Positions 20,882 to 31,745 are shown, counted from the first letter of the stretch. The stretch: 64,000 bases of DNA from Luteimonas padinae (GCF_014652935.1 NZ_BMZT01000007.1:154429-218428), one strand, 5' to 3'. The notes: generated by a model not told the origin, from the sequence alone. A program made the numbers and translations.

Positions 20882-22873
20882 TCAGAGGCCCGGGACCAGC
20901 GTGGCCACCTCGTAGGCGGCGCCACGGCCGGCACCGTCGGCGCGGAGCACCGCAGTGCCCGCCACCGGCGCCTTCGTGGAGTGCACCGTGAACGAGTACA
21001 GCTCGCCCCAGCCCAGCGAACGGCCGCTGCTGCCGGCCGCCCACTCGACGCTGTCCGCGCCGACCGTGAAGTCCCAGTCGTTGCCGGCGTCGAGGTCGCC
21101 GTCGCGGACCCGGGTCGAGGTGATGCTGGCGCCCGATCCGGTCTCCAGCGCGAAGGCGTCGAAGCCCTGCGTGGACGTGATCCGCAGGTTGGGCGTGTTG
21201 CCTTCGGTCTCCGCGAACGCGAACTCGAAGTTCATCAGCGCGTAGTGGTACTCCCAGCCGCCGGTGCGCAGGCGCTTGGCCTTCACCGCCAGCTTGGCGC
21301 GGGCATCACCGGCCACCAGTTCGCTGATCTTCCGGCGCTCCTTGTCCGGGTTCATGTGCGGGTTGCGCGGGTTGAACGGCACGGGCGCGGCGCCGAACCA
21401 GCGGTCGATGGCCGAGCCCAGGCGCTCGGCGCTGGAGGCGATGTTCCAGGTGCTGCCGGTCCAGCCCGGCGTCGTCACCCGGGTCGACATCGAGTTGTAG
21501 ATGTTGATGTCGTAGCGGGCCAGGTACCAGGACTCGAACAGGAAGGTGGCGCCGGGATTGGCGGTCGGCGAGACCTGGGACTCGTTCACCAGCATGCGGT
21601 AGGTGTAGCTGTCGCCGGGCGAGTTGTTCATCACGCCGTCGCAGTTGGGGTCGAACACCGAGCCGCAGCGGCCCCACAGGCCGGCGGCCGGCAGGATCTC
21701 GTCGCGCGAGGTCATGCCCTGGGTGTAGTCGTTGTTGCCGACGGAGTAGGTGTCGGTGCAGCCGCGGCCCAGCGCATGGCCGTGGTGGTCGCCGCTGTCC
21801 AGGCAGCTGCCGTTGGTGGTCAGGTAGGCGTGCTTCACGCCGGAGCGCCCGATCTGCTCGAGGCTGCCGTCCGGATTGGTCCGGTACATGTTCCAGATCA
21901 GGTACGGGTGCTGGTCGTTGTTGTACGGCGGCGAGGGCGAGGTGAACTTCTGGTACCACGGGATGCTGGCCGTCCACATCGCCGTGCTGGTGCCGAGCGG
22001 GTCGCCGGGCACGGTGGCGTTGATGCTGCCCTCGTTGACGTTGTTCTTCAGCGTGGCCGACGGCGTGATCACCATCGTGCCGCTGCCGCTGTTGCCCGTG
22101 CAGCCCTGGCAGCGCGAGAACTGCGTGAACGTGCTCAGCATGAAGATGTCGTTCTCGTAGGTGCCGCCGTTGGGCGCCGGGTCTCCATGCCAGGTGATCT
22201 GGTTGGCCTGCGGCTGCAGGTCGCCGCTGCCGCGCACCTGCACCGGTGCGTCGAGCTGCAGCTCGGCGATCGCCATGCCGGCCGCGTGCGGCGCGCCCAG
22301 GCGCCGCGCCAGGCGTTCGCTGATGCGGATGTCGGAGGAGCCGATGGTCAGCGACGGCGGATCGTCGAGCAGCTCGTGCATGACGTGGTCGACATGGAAC
22401 CAGGCCACGCCCTGCGCGTCGACGAGGTCGAACTCGGGCTCCATGCCGGGCTTCACGGCGCGCGGCACCATGCGGAAGCCGTCGAGGTCGATGCTGCCGT
22501 CCTTGAGCCCGATCACGTAGCCGCCGCGGGCCTGCAGCGCGCCGCCAGCCATTTCGCGGGCGTAGCCGTTGGTCACCAGGAACTGCAGCCGCCGGCCGTC
22601 CTGGAGCGAGAAGCGCTCCGAGCCGTCGGAGGCGCGCTGGCCGTGGACCGAGCCGGGTGCGATGCGCATGCCGAGGTCGCCGGCGAGGTCACGGTTCCAG
22701 CGGATGCCGATGTCGCCGCCGCCGGCGCTCCATGGCCGTTCGGCGCCGGCCGCGGCCGCGCCCTTGGGCGCCGGTGCCGCGGTGCGCGGCTGTGCGAAGC
22801 TGATCCCGGCCGCAGCCGTGACGAGAAGGCCGCCCACTACGACGGTCGCGAGCCTGTTCCTGCGATAACGCAT
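20882..22873 (-). CDS. Secreted protein of unknown function
   Basis: I do not recognise this 663-residue protein. It has a clear Sec signal peptide ([22 protein letters not shown], cut near SFAQ). The mature part is rich in Gly, Asn, Ser, Thr, Trp and Tyr, like an extracellular or periplasmic beta-rich protein. Notable stretches are a Cys pair in [12 protein letters not shown], a [12 protein letters not shown] region, a third and fourth Cys around [21 protein letters not shown] and more in [17 protein letters not shown], suggesting disulfides. The ATG at 22873 has GAGAGG upstream. It sits between accC and prmA, interrupting a housekeeping block, with its own hairpin behind it. No catalytic motif is evident. 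Confidence 0.85.
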   Translation of the reverse strand: MRYRRNRLATVVVGGLLVTAAAGISFAQPRTAAPAPKGAAAAGAERPWSAGGGDIGIRWNRDLAGDLGMRIAPGSVHGQRASDGSERFSLQDGRRLQFLVTNGYAREMAGGALQARGGYVIGLKDGSIDLDGFRMVPRAVKPGMEPEFDLVDAQGVAWFHVDHVMHELLDDPPSLTIGSSDIRISERLARRLGAPHAAGMAIAELQLDAPVQVRGSGDLQPQANQITWHGDPAPNGGTYENDIFMLSTFTQFSRCQGCTGNSGSGTMVITPSATLKNNVNEGSINATVPGDPLGTSTAMWTASIPWYQKFTSPSPPYNNDQHPYLIWNMYRTNPDGSLEQIGRSGVKHAYLTTNGSCLDSGDHHGHALGRGCTDTYSVGNNDYTQGMTSRDEILPAAGLWGRCGSVFDPNCDGVMNNSPGDSYTYRMLVNESQVSPTANPGATFLFESWYLARYDINIYNSMSTRVTTPGWTGSTWNIASSAERLGSAIDRWFGAAPVPFNPRNPHMNPDKERRKISELVAGDARAKLAVKAKRLRTGGWEYHYALMNFEFAFAETEGNTPNLRITSTQGFDAFALETGSGASITSTRVRDGDLDAGNDWDFTVGADSVEWAAGSSGRSLGWGELYSFTVHSTKAPVAGTAVLRADGAGRGAAYEVATLVPGL

Positions 22874-23003
22874 CGATCCTCTCTCCCATGGTCGTTGGTG
22901 CCGGCCCCCGTGCCCGGCGAGTCCCGAGCATATGCGAGTGCCGGGCGGCGACCATGGTGCGTTGCCGCATGGTCGCCGCCGACGGGAGCGGGCGGCAGGC
23001 CCG

Positions 23004-24371
<1,368 letters not shown>

Positions 24372-24381
24372 CGCCGCCGCC

Positions 24382-24861
24382 TCAGCCGATCACGAACAGC
24401 GGCTGGTCGAACTCGACCGGCTGTCCGCTCTCGCCGACGATCGCCAGCACGGTGCCGCCGACGTCGGCCTCGATCGGGTTGAACATCTTCATGGCCTCGA
24501 CGATGGCCAGCGTGTCGCCGGCGTTGACGGCCTGACCCACGGTGACGAAAGGCGGCTTGTCCGGCGCCGGCGAGGCATAGAACGTGCCCACCATCGGCGA
24601 GCGCACGACGTGGCCGTCGGGCAGCGCGGGGCCGGTCGGCTCCGCCGGGCGCGCACCGCCGGTGGCGGCCTGCACCGGGGACTGCATCGGCATGACCGGC
24701 TCGGCAGCGGCCGCGTACTGCGGCGCCGGCTGCGCGGGGACGAACGCACCGCGCGGCGTGCGCGCCAAGCGGACGGACTCCTCGCCTTCCTTGATCTCGA
24801 TCTCGGCGAGGTTGGAGTCCTCGAGCAGGTCGATCAGCTTCTTGATTTTTCTCAGGTCCAT
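24382..24861 (-). CDS. accB: Biotin carboxyl carrier protein of acetyl-CoA carboxylase
   Basis: Carries biotin between AccC and the carboxyltransferase. The start at 24861 gives 159 residues beginning [23 protein letters not shown], the canonical N-terminus. A Pro/Ala linker follows, then the biotinyl domain with [10 protein letters not shown] and the biotinylation site [12 protein letters not shown]. It lies between aroQ and accC, an arrangement seen in many gammaproteobacteria. Confidence 0.97.
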   Translation of the reverse strand: MDLRKIKKLIDLLEDSNLAEIEIKEGEESVRLARTPRGAFVPAQPAPQYAAAAEPVMPMQSPVQAATGGARPAEPTGPALPDGHVVRSPMVGTFYASPAPDKPPFVTVGQAVNAGDTLAIVEAMKMFNPIEADVGGTVLAIVGESGQPVEFDQPLFVIG

Positions 24862-24916
24862 GCGGGCCTCTCGGGTAGTGCCGGGCGCGCGCGCCGGCGA
24901 GGGAAACGGGGTGGGG

Positions 24917-25363
24917 TCAGGACGCCGGCGCGAGGCGGGCCAGGGCGGCGTCCAGGGCAAGCGAATAGCTGGTGGCGCCGAAGCCCGCGACGATGCCGAC
25001 GGCCAGGTCGCTGAAGTAGCTCTGCTGGCGGAAGGGTTCGCGGGCGTGCGGGTTGGACAGGTGCACCTCGATGAAGGGAATCGCGACCGCGGCCAGGGCG
25101 TCGCGCAGGGCCACCGAGGTGTGGGTGAATGCGGCCGGGTTGAACAGGATGAAGCGGGTGCCGTCGCCGGCCGCGGCCTGGATCCGCTCGACCAGGACGT
25201 GTTCGGCATTGGACTGCAGGCGTTCGAAGGCCAGGCCCGCGGCCTCGGTCCGTGCGCGCAGCGCGGCGTCGATCGAGGCCAGGGTGTCGCGGCCGTAGAT
25301 CTCCGGCTCGCGGCTGCCGAGCAGGTTGAGGTTGGGGCCGTGGAGGACGAGGATCCGGTCCAT
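24917..25363 (-). CDS. aroQ: Type II 3-dehydroquinate dehydratase
   Basis: Third step of the shikimate pathway, dehydrating 3-dehydroquinate. The 148-residue protein has [45 protein letters not shown] and [14 protein letters not shown], which hold the catalytic Tyr and His and the substrate-binding residues. It probably leads the aroQ-accB-accC operon. The 114-nt gap before it is unusually AT-rich for this genome and holds an AAGCGC/GCGCTT hairpin at 25451-25470; this may be the operon promoter region. Confidence 0.96.
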   Translation of the reverse strand: MDRILVLHGPNLNLLGSREPEIYGRDTLASIDAALRARTEAAGLAFERLQSNAEHVLVERIQAAAGDGTRFILFNPAAFTHTSVALRDALAAVAIPFIEVHLSNPHAREPFRQQSYFSDLAVGIVAGFGATSYSLALDAALARLAPAS

Positions 25364-25477
25364 TCGAAGCGGCGTGGCGGCCTGCGGAAAAACGGCGGCC
25401 AGTCTGCGCCAAGCGGCCGATGCTGTCCAGATCGCCGAAGTTTTGCGACAAAGCGCCGTTTTAAGCGCTTGTTTGAA

Positions 25478-26077
25478 TCAGTCCTCGAGCCGCACCCAGT
25501 CGTCGAGCTCGCCGTGCACGAAGGGGCCGATCCGCTGCTTCAGCAGGCGGCCGTCGGCCGACACCAGCGCGGTATAGGGCAGCACGCCGCGCGGATTGCC
25601 GAGCTGGACGCCGGCATCGCGCGGCCCGGGCGCGTCGATCAGGATCGGATAGCGCACCGGGATGCGCCCCAGGAAGTCCGCCACCGCGGCCGGGTCGTCG
25701 AGCGCGATGCCCACCACCTGGACGCCGTTGTAGCCCTGTTCGGCGGCGTAGCGGTCGAGCTCAGGCATTTCCTCGATGCAGGGCCCGCACCAGCTGGCCC
25801 AGACGTTGACCACCAGCGGCCGGCCGTCGAAGTCTTCGGGCAGGGTGCGCGGCGTGCCGGCGAGGTCGGGCAGGGTGATCGTCGGCACCGGCCCGCCGCG
25901 CTTCGCCACCGCCAGCCCCTCGGGCGCCGGCGGCGCCACCGCTTCCATCGCCTGCTGCACCGCGCGCTGCCCCAGCTCGGTGCGCAGCAGCGGACCCGGG
26001 CCGTTCACGGCCAGCCCGGCGACCACGCCCAGCACGCCCGCGACCAGGGCCACCAGCAGGATGGTGCGCGTGCCCAT
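25478..26077 (-). CDS. TlpA-like membrane-anchored thioredoxin
   Basis: The 199-residue protein has an N-terminal membrane anchor ([19 protein letters not shown]), a spacer and a periplasmic thioredoxin fold with active site WCGPC ([19 protein letters not shown]) and the cis-Pro region GVLPYTALV. TlpA/ResA proteins reduce or pass electrons to periplasmic thiols, for example during cytochrome c or oxidase maturation. Its ATG overlaps the dsbD stop by one base (TGATG), so DsbD is the probable electron donor. Confidence 0.9.
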   Translation of the reverse strand: MGTRTILLVALVAGVLGVVAGLAVNGPGPLLRTELGQRAVQQAMEAVAPPAPEGLAVAKRGGPVPTITLPDLAGTPRTLPEDFDGRPLVVNVWASWCGPCIEEMPELDRYAAEQGYNGVQVVGIALDDPAAVADFLGRIPVRYPILIDAPGPRDAGVQLGNPRGVLPYTALVSADGRLLKQRIGPFVHGELDDWVRLED

Positions 26078-28554
26078 CAGCGCGCCGCCCGCTCGAGCGC
26101 GGCGACCGCGGTGTCGCGGTCGAGCACCGCCGGCAGCACCTCGCCCTCGCCGCCGCCGCGCGGATAGACGACGTAGAGCGGCACGCCGACGGCCCGGTGG
26201 CGTTCGAGGAAGGCGCTGATCTCCGGATCGACGTTGGTCCAGTCGCCGACCATGTAGGTGGCGCCGGTGCGTGCGAGGGCGTCGCGGAAGGCCTCGCTGG
26301 ACAGGGTGGTGCGCTCGTTGGCCTTGCAGGTCACGCACCAGTCGGCGGTCATGTTGACGAAGACCGGGGTGCCGGCGGCGCGCAGCGCCTGCAGCCCGTC
26401 GGCCGAATACGGGACGCTGCCGCCCTCGGCGGCGACCGCGGTGTCCGCCGGCGCCGGGAGCCGGCCCACCAGCCAGGCCGAGGACAGTGCGACGGCCAGC
26501 AGCGCGACCGCCGGCAGCCGCTGCAGCCAGCCGCCGCGCATGCGCGCGCGCTCCAGCCACCACAGGGCGAGTGCCATCACCGTCGCGCCCGCGGCCACCA
26601 GGGCCATCGCGTCGACGCCGCGCTGGCGGCCCAGGACCCAGGCCAGCCAGATCGCGGTCAGGTACATCGGGAAGGCCAGCACCTGCTTCAGCGTGTCCAT
26701 CCACGCGCCGGGCCGCGGCAGCCGGTCGGCCAGCGCCGGCACGAAGCCGACCAGCAGGAAGGGCAGGGCCAGGCCGACGCCCAGCGCCAGGAACACCAGC
26801 ACGGCCACCGCCGCCGGCGCGGTGAAGGCGTATGCCAGCGCGCCGCCCATGAAGGGCGCGATGCAGGGGCTGGCCACGACGCAGGCCAGCACGCCGGTGA
26901 AGAAGTCGCCGACCGGGCCGGTGCGCGCGGCGAGTCCCTGGCCCAGGTTGGCGCTGCCGCCGACGCTGAACACGCCCGACAGGCTGAGGCCGACCGCGGC
27001 CATGAGCAGCGCCATCGCGGCGACGAAGCCCGGCTGCTGCAGCTGGAAGCCCCAGCCCATGGCCTGGCCGGCCGCGCGCAGCCCCAGCACCGCCAGGCCG
27101 ACCACGGCGAACGCGGTGAGCACGCCCGCCGTGTACCAGAGCGCGTGGCGGCGAGCCCGGGCGCGGTCGCCGCCGCCCTGGGCCAGGCCGAGCACCTTCA
27201 GCGACAGGATCGGCAGCACGCAGGGCATGACGTTCAGCAGCACGCCGCCGGCCAGCGCCAGCAGCAGGGCGAGCGCGAGGCCGCCGCGGCCAGCGGCGGG
27301 CGGCGTGCTGCGCGCGGCGTTGTCGGCGGTGGCGTCCGCGCCGGCATCGCGCGCGGACGCGCCGCCGCCGGGTGCCTTCACGCCGGGGGCGGCCCCGACG
27401 TCCGCGATGTCGTTGCCGGCGGCCGCGCCGTCCACCGTGTCCGTTGCATCGTCCGGCGTCGCGGCGGCCGGGTCCGCAGCGAAAGTGCCGGCCTGCGCGC
27501 CAGGGGTGGACGCCGCAGCTGCCGAACCCGCCGCGTCCGCCGCGCCGGTCCCAGCCACCGCGTCCGCTCCGTCCGGCGCGGACGCCGAAGCCGGCGCCGT
27601 CACCGTGCCCGCCGGCAGCGAGAGGCGGACCTTGCGCGTCATCGGCGGGTAGCAGATGCCGTTGGCCTGGCAGCCCTGGAAGGTGGCGGTGAGGGTCGCC
27701 TGGCGCGGCTCGGCGTGGCTGCGCACCAGGGGTAGCGGCAGGTCGAGCTGGTCGAAGTAGACGACCGTGTCACCAAAGTATTCGTCGCGATGCTGCACGC
27801 CGCGCGGCCAGCGCGGCGTGCCGGCGCGGATGCCGTCGGCGTCCAGCTGGAAGCGGCTCTGGTCGCGGTAGATGTAATAGCCCGGCGCCGGCGTGAGGCG
27901 GACCAGGATCGCGTCGCCACCGTCGGCGATGGCCTCGAAGGTGAAGGCCTGGTCTTCGGGCAGCGGCATCGCGCCGGCCGCGCCGGGGAGCGCCAGCGGC
28001 CGCGGGCCGGCGCCCAGCGACTGGCCGAGCGCGGAGAAGCCTGCGTCGGGCTGGCCGTTGCCGGCGCTGTTCCGCGCGGCTGCCGCCGGCAGCGCCACGC
28101 TGATCGTGCGGGTCTGCGGCGGATAGCAGATGCCGATGTCGGCGCAGCCCTGGTAGCGCACCTTCAGCTGCGTGCGGGGGGCGGTGGCGGTGCCGGGCAG
28201 GCTGGCCTGGACGTGGCCGCGGTAGGTTTCGACCTCGCCGAAGAATTCGTCGGTGTGGCGCTTGCCCGCAGGCAGCTGCAGGCCGCCGGGCGCGGCGCGG
28301 AAGCCGTCGTCCAGGGGCTCGGCGCCCATCCGGTGGCGATACAGGTAGTAGCCGTCGGCGATCGCCCAGTCGAGCTCGATGCGGTCCGCCGAAGTGGCTT
28401 CGGCGCGCAGCACGAAGGCCTCGTCCACCGGCAGCAGGTCGTCCATGTCGATGGCGCGGGCCGCCGGGGACGCCAGCAGCGCGCCGGCGATCGCGGACAG
28501 GCCGGCCAGGCGGATGAGGAGGGAGCCGCGACGGACGATGGACTGCAGGTTCAA
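26077..28554 (-). CDS. dsbD: Thiol:disulfide interchange protein DsbD with duplicated N-terminal domain
   Basis: Moves electrons from cytoplasmic thioredoxin across the membrane to periplasmic partners. At 825 residues it is far longer than E. coli DsbD (about 565). After the signal peptide come two DsbD-alpha domains in tandem, each with its Cys pair: CADIGIC (137/143) and CQANGIC (295/301). A long Ala/Asp/Gly/Thr-rich linker (about 315-425) precedes the eight-helix DsbD-beta core with NVMPCVLP and ASPCIAPF. The thioredoxin-like gamma domain has WCVTC (Cys740/743). The extra alpha domain is the unusual feature. A TlpA-like gene is translationally coupled downstream. Confidence 0.94.
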   Translation of the reverse strand: MNLQSIVRRGSLLIRLAGLSAIAGALLASPAARAIDMDDLLPVDEAFVLRAEATSADRIELDWAIADGYYLYRHRMGAEPLDDGFRAAPGGLQLPAGKRHTDEFFGEVETYRGHVQASLPGTATAPRTQLKVRYQGCADIGICYPPQTRTISVALPAAAARNSAGNGQPDAGFSALGQSLGAGPRPLALPGAAGAMPLPEDQAFTFEAIADGGDAILVRLTPAPGYYIYRDQSRFQLDADGIRAGTPRWPRGVQHRDEYFGDTVVYFDQLDLPLPLVRSHAEPRQATLTATFQGCQANGICYPPMTRKVRLSLPAGTVTAPASASAPDGADAVAGTGAADAAGSAAAASTPGAQAGTFAADPAAATPDDATDTVDGAAAGNDIADVGAAPGVKAPGGGASARDAGADATADNAARSTPPAAGRGGLALALLLALAGGVLLNVMPCVLPILSLKVLGLAQGGGDRARARRHALWYTAGVLTAFAVVGLAVLGLRAAGQAMGWGFQLQQPGFVAAMALLMAAVGLSLSGVFSVGGSANLGQGLAARTGPVGDFFTGVLACVVASPCIAPFMGGALAYAFTAPAAVAVLVFLALGVGLALPFLLVGFVPALADRLPRPGAWMDTLKQVLAFPMYLTAIWLAWVLGRQRGVDAMALVAAGATVMALALWWLERARMRGGWLQRLPAVALLAVALSSAWLVGRLPAPADTAVAAEGGSVPYSADGLQALRAAGTPVFVNMTADWCVTCKANERTTLSSEAFRDALARTGATYMVGDWTNVDPEISAFLERHRAVGVPLYVVYPRGGGEGEVLPAVLDRDTAVAALERAAR

Positions 28555-28650
28555 GGCGATGCCATGCGGGGCAGGGGCCGACTAGGGTAGCCGAGCGGGT
28601 CGGTGCGGCGCCGGCGCGAGCGGTGGACGCATCGTTGCGCCGGAACGGAA

Positions 28651-28676
28651 AAGGGCGCCGGTTTCCCGGCGCCCTT
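28651..28676 (-). terminator. Rho-independent-like terminator of the endonuclease gene
   Basis: Perfect 11-bp stem AAGGGCGCCGG / CCGGCGCCCTT with a 4-nt loop, 24 nt past the stop of the minus-strand endonuclease gene. On that strand it is followed by TTCC, so the T-run is short. Confidence 0.7.
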
Positions 28677-28699
28677 CCCCTGGCTACGGCCTGTCGCGG

Positions 28700-30577
28700 T
28701 CAGCGCAGGCGGCTGGCCCGGCTGACGGTGGTGGCCGCCGGCTTCGGTGCGGGTGCCGTCACGCGCTCGCCCAGGTTGCGCAGCCTCGGGTTGCGCGGCG
28801 GGTTGGGCTCCGGCGTCGCCAGCTCGCAGGTCGCCGGCGTGGTCGAGGTGAACAGCGCCACGCTGCCCCATTCCGGATGATCGATGAACGGGTTGCGGTT
28901 GCCCTGGTGGGCGAAGATCACCTCGTTGCGCGCGCGCTCGGCGTCATCCGGCGGGTCGGCCAGGTGCCATTCGATCAGCGTGGACAGCAGGCCCATGTAG
29001 GCCGGGGCGTCGAGCGAGCTGGTGCTGACGATCAGGCTGCGGTTGTCGGTGAGTTCCAGGTCGGGCTCGCGCTGGCCGGTGGTCGGATGCTGGCCGCCCT
29101 CGTAGCGGATGGCCATGTACATCACCGCGCGGGCCATGTCGCCCTTGCGCGCGCCCCAGACTTCGAATGAACCGGTGTTGCCGTTGCTGCCCTGCACCCA
29201 GTTCGAGTTGCCCGGGTACACGCCGGTACCGCCGCCACGGCCGTTGTTGGCCTCGGTCGGGCGCTCGCCGCAGCCCGCGCCGCAGTTGGCGAAGGGCATG
29301 TTGCCGCGGTTGGAGTTGTAGACCTCGTCGCTCAGGTAGAGCATGTGGGTGTCGGTGTAGGGCGCGTTCGGCAGGCCATCCCGGCTGTTGCTCGGGAAGC
29401 CCAGCGAGTTCGGCCAGGTGTGCTCGCGGTTGTACTTGTTGCTGCCGCCGGAGCCGGCGCGGTCCTGGCCCTTGGTGTAGCTGCGGTTGCGGTAGACGTC
29501 GAGGATCTTGCCGTCGTCGTTCGGGTCTTCGTCGGCGATCTCGAGGATGGTCCAGGTGTTGGTGCCGCCGCCGCTGTACGGATAGGCGACGTGGCCGCGG
29601 ATGGTCTCGTGCAGCGAGCAGCGCAGCTGGCCGGGGCTCGAGGTGTTGACGCGGCCGTAGTAGCCGCCGCTGCCGGTGCCGCGGTCGGCGGACTTCACGC
29701 GGAAGGCGACGGTGGTGTCGGATTCGGGCGCGGTGTCGTCCAGGTCGGCGATCAGGCCGGCGTCGATGTGCAGCGAACAGGCCTGGCCCGGAACCAGCGG
29801 GCGCGACGGGGTCAGGGTGAAGCTGGTCGCCTGCCCGACGTGGTCGAGCCGCGTGGTGCGGCGGCGGCCCACGCCATCGCAGCTGAGGCTGAAGGCTCCC
29901 GGCTGCACGACCACCGGCTCGCTGAAGGTGACGGTCATGTCGGCCGCGTACGGGAAGTCGCTCGAGCCGTCGGCGGGGAAGGTGTCGACCACGCGGGGCG
30001 CGGCGTTGCCGGGCTCGCCGAAGGACTGGCCGTTGTTGCAGGTGCCGAAGGTCTGGGCGGCCGATTCGGCCCACGAGAAGTCGGCGGCGACGTTGCCGGT
30101 GCCGGTGAGCTGCAGCGAGGTGCCGATCGGGGCCGTGTTGGCCTCGGCGACGCCGATGTCCACGCTGGTCATCCCGGCCGCGGGGCCGTTGCTCGCGGTG
30201 AACGTGCCCTCGTAGCTGAGGAACTGCAGCACGTTGCCCTGCGGGTCCACCAGCGCGACGCCGTCGGGCGAGCCGTTCTGCAGGCCGTCCAGCGGATAGT
30301 TGACGGTCGCGAAGCGGACCTGTCCGCCGCACGTCGCCAGGTTGCCGGCCGGCAGGATGTCGGTGCCGTAGCTGCCGCCGCCGTTGCCGTTGTAGCGGAC
30401 CAGCTGGTAGCCGGCCAGGCTTTCCCCGGCGCTGCCCACGACTTCGATCGCCTCGCCTGCGTCCGTGCCGGCGTTGTCGTAGTGGATCTCGTTGATGAAG
30501 ACCTCGGCCTGGGCCGGGAACGTCGCCGCGACCGCAAGTGCGATCGCGCAGAACAAAGTGGAACGCTTGCCGCGCAT
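28700..30577 (-). CDS. Secreted multidomain endonuclease I
   Basis: The 625-residue exported protein has a signal peptide cut near PAQA (residue 24). A lamin-tail-like domain follows (FINEIHYDNAGTDAGEAIEVVG, about 25-190), then an Ig-like Big_5-type domain (DTFPADGSSDFPYAADMTVTFSEPV, about 195-300). The catalytic domain is an endonuclease I (EndA/NucM) domain with the His-metal motif NREHTWPN (383-390) and the Cys-rich CGAGCGE segment. It probably degrades extracellular DNA for nutrition or biofilm control. The C-terminal Pro/Arg-rich tail is of unknown use. ATG 30577 is supported by GAGAGG upstream. The gene stands alone, with its own terminator. Confidence 0.9.
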   Translation of the reverse strand: MRGKRSTLFCAIALAVAATFPAQAEVFINEIHYDNAGTDAGEAIEVVGSAGESLAGYQLVRYNGNGGGSYGTDILPAGNLATCGGQVRFATVNYPLDGLQNGSPDGVALVDPQGNVLQFLSYEGTFTASNGPAAGMTSVDIGVAEANTAPIGTSLQLTGTGNVAADFSWAESAAQTFGTCNNGQSFGEPGNAAPRVVDTFPADGSSDFPYAADMTVTFSEPVVVQPGAFSLSCDGVGRRRTTRLDHVGQATSFTLTPSRPLVPGQACSLHIDAGLIADLDDTAPESDTTVAFRVKSADRGTGSGGYYGRVNTSSPGQLRCSLHETIRGHVAYPYSGGGTNTWTILEIADEDPNDDGKILDVYRNRSYTKGQDRAGSGGSNKYNREHTWPNSLGFPSNSRDGLPNAPYTDTHMLYLSDEVYNSNRGNMPFANCGAGCGERPTEANNGRGGGTGVYPGNSNWVQGSNGNTGSFEVWGARKGDMARAVMYMAIRYEGGQHPTTGQREPDLELTDNRSLIVSTSSLDAPAYMGLLSTLIEWHLADPPDDAERARNEVIFAHQGNRNPFIDHPEWGSVALFTSTTPATCELATPEPNPPRNPRLRNLGERVTAPAPKPAATTVSRASRLR

Positions 30578-30731
30578 TCGGTGCCTCTCCCCATGGTGGA
30601 CCGCGCAATCTACCTCCCCTTCATGACGGTTGTCGCGCAGGGACACACCTTTCCGCGTGCCTGCACGCCGGCGCGACGGGCGGGCCGTATTCTTGCCGGC
30701 TTCTCCCTCCCCACTCATCGCAGGCTCTTCC

Positions 30732-31232
30732 ATGCAGGTTTCCCACCGCTCCGCGCTGCGCGCCGGGCTGGTGGCGCTGGTGCTGGCTTCGGTGCCGCTG
30801 GCGGCTTCGGCCGGCAGCGACATCGAGCTGGCGATCGGCGCCTCCACCACGACCGACCGGGAGTTCACCCGTACGGGTTCGATCGCCTGGGTGCCGGCGC
30901 TGCGCCAGCTCGACAACGCCGTGCTGCGCGCCCAGACCGGCCTGATCTACGTTGACGGACGCCGCCCCGTCGCCGACCGGGACCTGGAGGACGATGTCTG
31001 GGTCGGCTACGTCGGCCTGCGCTACGAGCGCACCGACAACGGCCTGGCGCTGGGTGCCGCGATCGGTGCCCAGTCGGGCGAGACCGACGCGCTCTCCGGC
31101 GATCCGCAGTTCATCACCTCGGTCGGCTGGCGCTGGGACCGGTTCTCGCTGTCCATCCGCCACATCTCCAACGCCAGCCTGCACAGCCCCAACGACGGCG
31201 AGACCGCCCTGGTCGGCGCCTGGCGCTTCTGA
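30732..31232 (+). CDS. PagL-like outer-membrane lipid A deacylase / acyloxyacyl hydrolase
   Basis: The 166-residue protein has a signal peptide (to about ASAG, residue 28) and alternating beta strands ending in Phe, as for a small outer-membrane barrel. Near the C-terminus RHISNASLHSPNDGE resembles the catalytic His-x-Ser-Asn of PagL (His144, Ser146), which removes the 3-O acyl chain of lipid A. Overall similarity to PagL is modest, so the activity is inferred. The ATG at 30732 fits the signal peptide; longer in-frame starts do not. It is divergent from the endonuclease gene and is followed by the groES regulatory region. Confidence 0.65.
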   Translation: MQVSHRSALRAGLVALVLASVPLAASAGSDIELAIGASTTTDREFTRTGSIAWVPALRQLDNAVLRAQTGLIYVDGRRPVADRDLEDDVWVGYVGLRYERTDNGLALGAAIGAQSGETDALSGDPQFITSVGWRWDRFSLSIRHISNASLHSPNDGETALVGAWRF

Positions 31233-31304
31233 TCGGCCGGCGCCCCCCGCGCGCCGGCCGACGGGGCGGCCCGCAGACGGGCGACATGATTTATCCCGCC
31301 CCCC

Positions 31305-31330
31305 CTTGAACCGCGTCGGCGGCCCCCCAT
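31305..31330 (+). promoter_or_regulatory. Sigma-32 (RpoH) heat-shock promoter of groESL
   Basis: CTTGAA (31305-31310), a 14-bp spacer, then CCCCAT (31325-31330) match the sigma-32 -35 and -10 elements. It lies 128 nt upstream of groES with no other gene between. Confidence 0.78.
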
Positions 31331-31373
31331 CTTGCGGGCATCCCGGCGCTGCCGGGTTCTCGCGGCGCGTCCT

Positions 31374-31400
31374 CTGGCACTCGGCCCTGCCGATTGCCAG
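31374..31400 (+). promoter_or_regulatory. CIRCE-like operator for HrcA
   Basis: CTGGCACTC, nine bases, GATTGCCAG. The halves are inverted repeats of each other at eight of nine positions. They match the CIRCE half-sites (TTAGCACTC / GAGTGCTAA) at 7 and 6 of 9, with the canonical 9-bp spacing. Placed between the sigma-32 promoter and groES, it would let HrcA repress the operon. Confidence 0.65.
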
Positions 31401-31457
31401 AATGCGCGACCGATTGACCGTCGACCCCCGTAAATTCAATCACTTGTGAGGATCGCA

Positions 31458-31745
31458 ATGAACCTGAAGCCGCTCTACGACCGCGTGGTCGTCAAGCCGA
31501 TCGAAGCCGAGCAGATGTCCGCCGGCGGCATCGTCATCCCCGACAACGCCAAGGAAAAGCCCACCCAGGGCGAGGTCGTTGCCGTGGGCGAGGGCAAGGC
31601 CCTGGACAACGGCAGCCTGCGCGCGCCGAAGGTCAAGGTCGGCGACAAGGTCATCTACGGCCAGTACTCGGGCTCGGCGTACAAGCACGAAGGCACCGAA
31701 TACAAGATCGTGCGCGAGGACGACATCCTCGCCATCGTCGGCTGA
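31458..31745 (+). CDS. groES: Co-chaperonin GroES
   Basis: Heptameric lid of the GroEL chaperonin. From ATG 31458 it is 95 residues starting [13 protein letters not shown], with the mobile loop [15 protein letters not shown] and [24 protein letters not shown] at 31446 is in frame but GAGG at 31448-31451 serves as the ribosome site for the ATG. groEL follows 57 nt later. The operon is probably induced by heat through the sigma-32 promoter and CIRCE-like site upstream. Confidence 0.98.
   Translation: MNLKPLYDRVVVKPIEAEQMSAGGIVIPDNAKEKPTQGEVVAVGEGKALDNGSLRAPKVKVGDKVIYGQYSGSAYKHEGTEYKIVREDDILAIVG

Noticed and set aside
30630..30731. Earlier start for the PagL-like gene
   Set aside because: The added residues are Arg-rich and would precede the signal peptide, so ATG 30732 is preferred.
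31446..31457. GTG start for groES
   Set aside because: The GTG overlaps the GAGG ribosome site, and the canonical [10 protein letters not shown] begins at the ATG at 31458.
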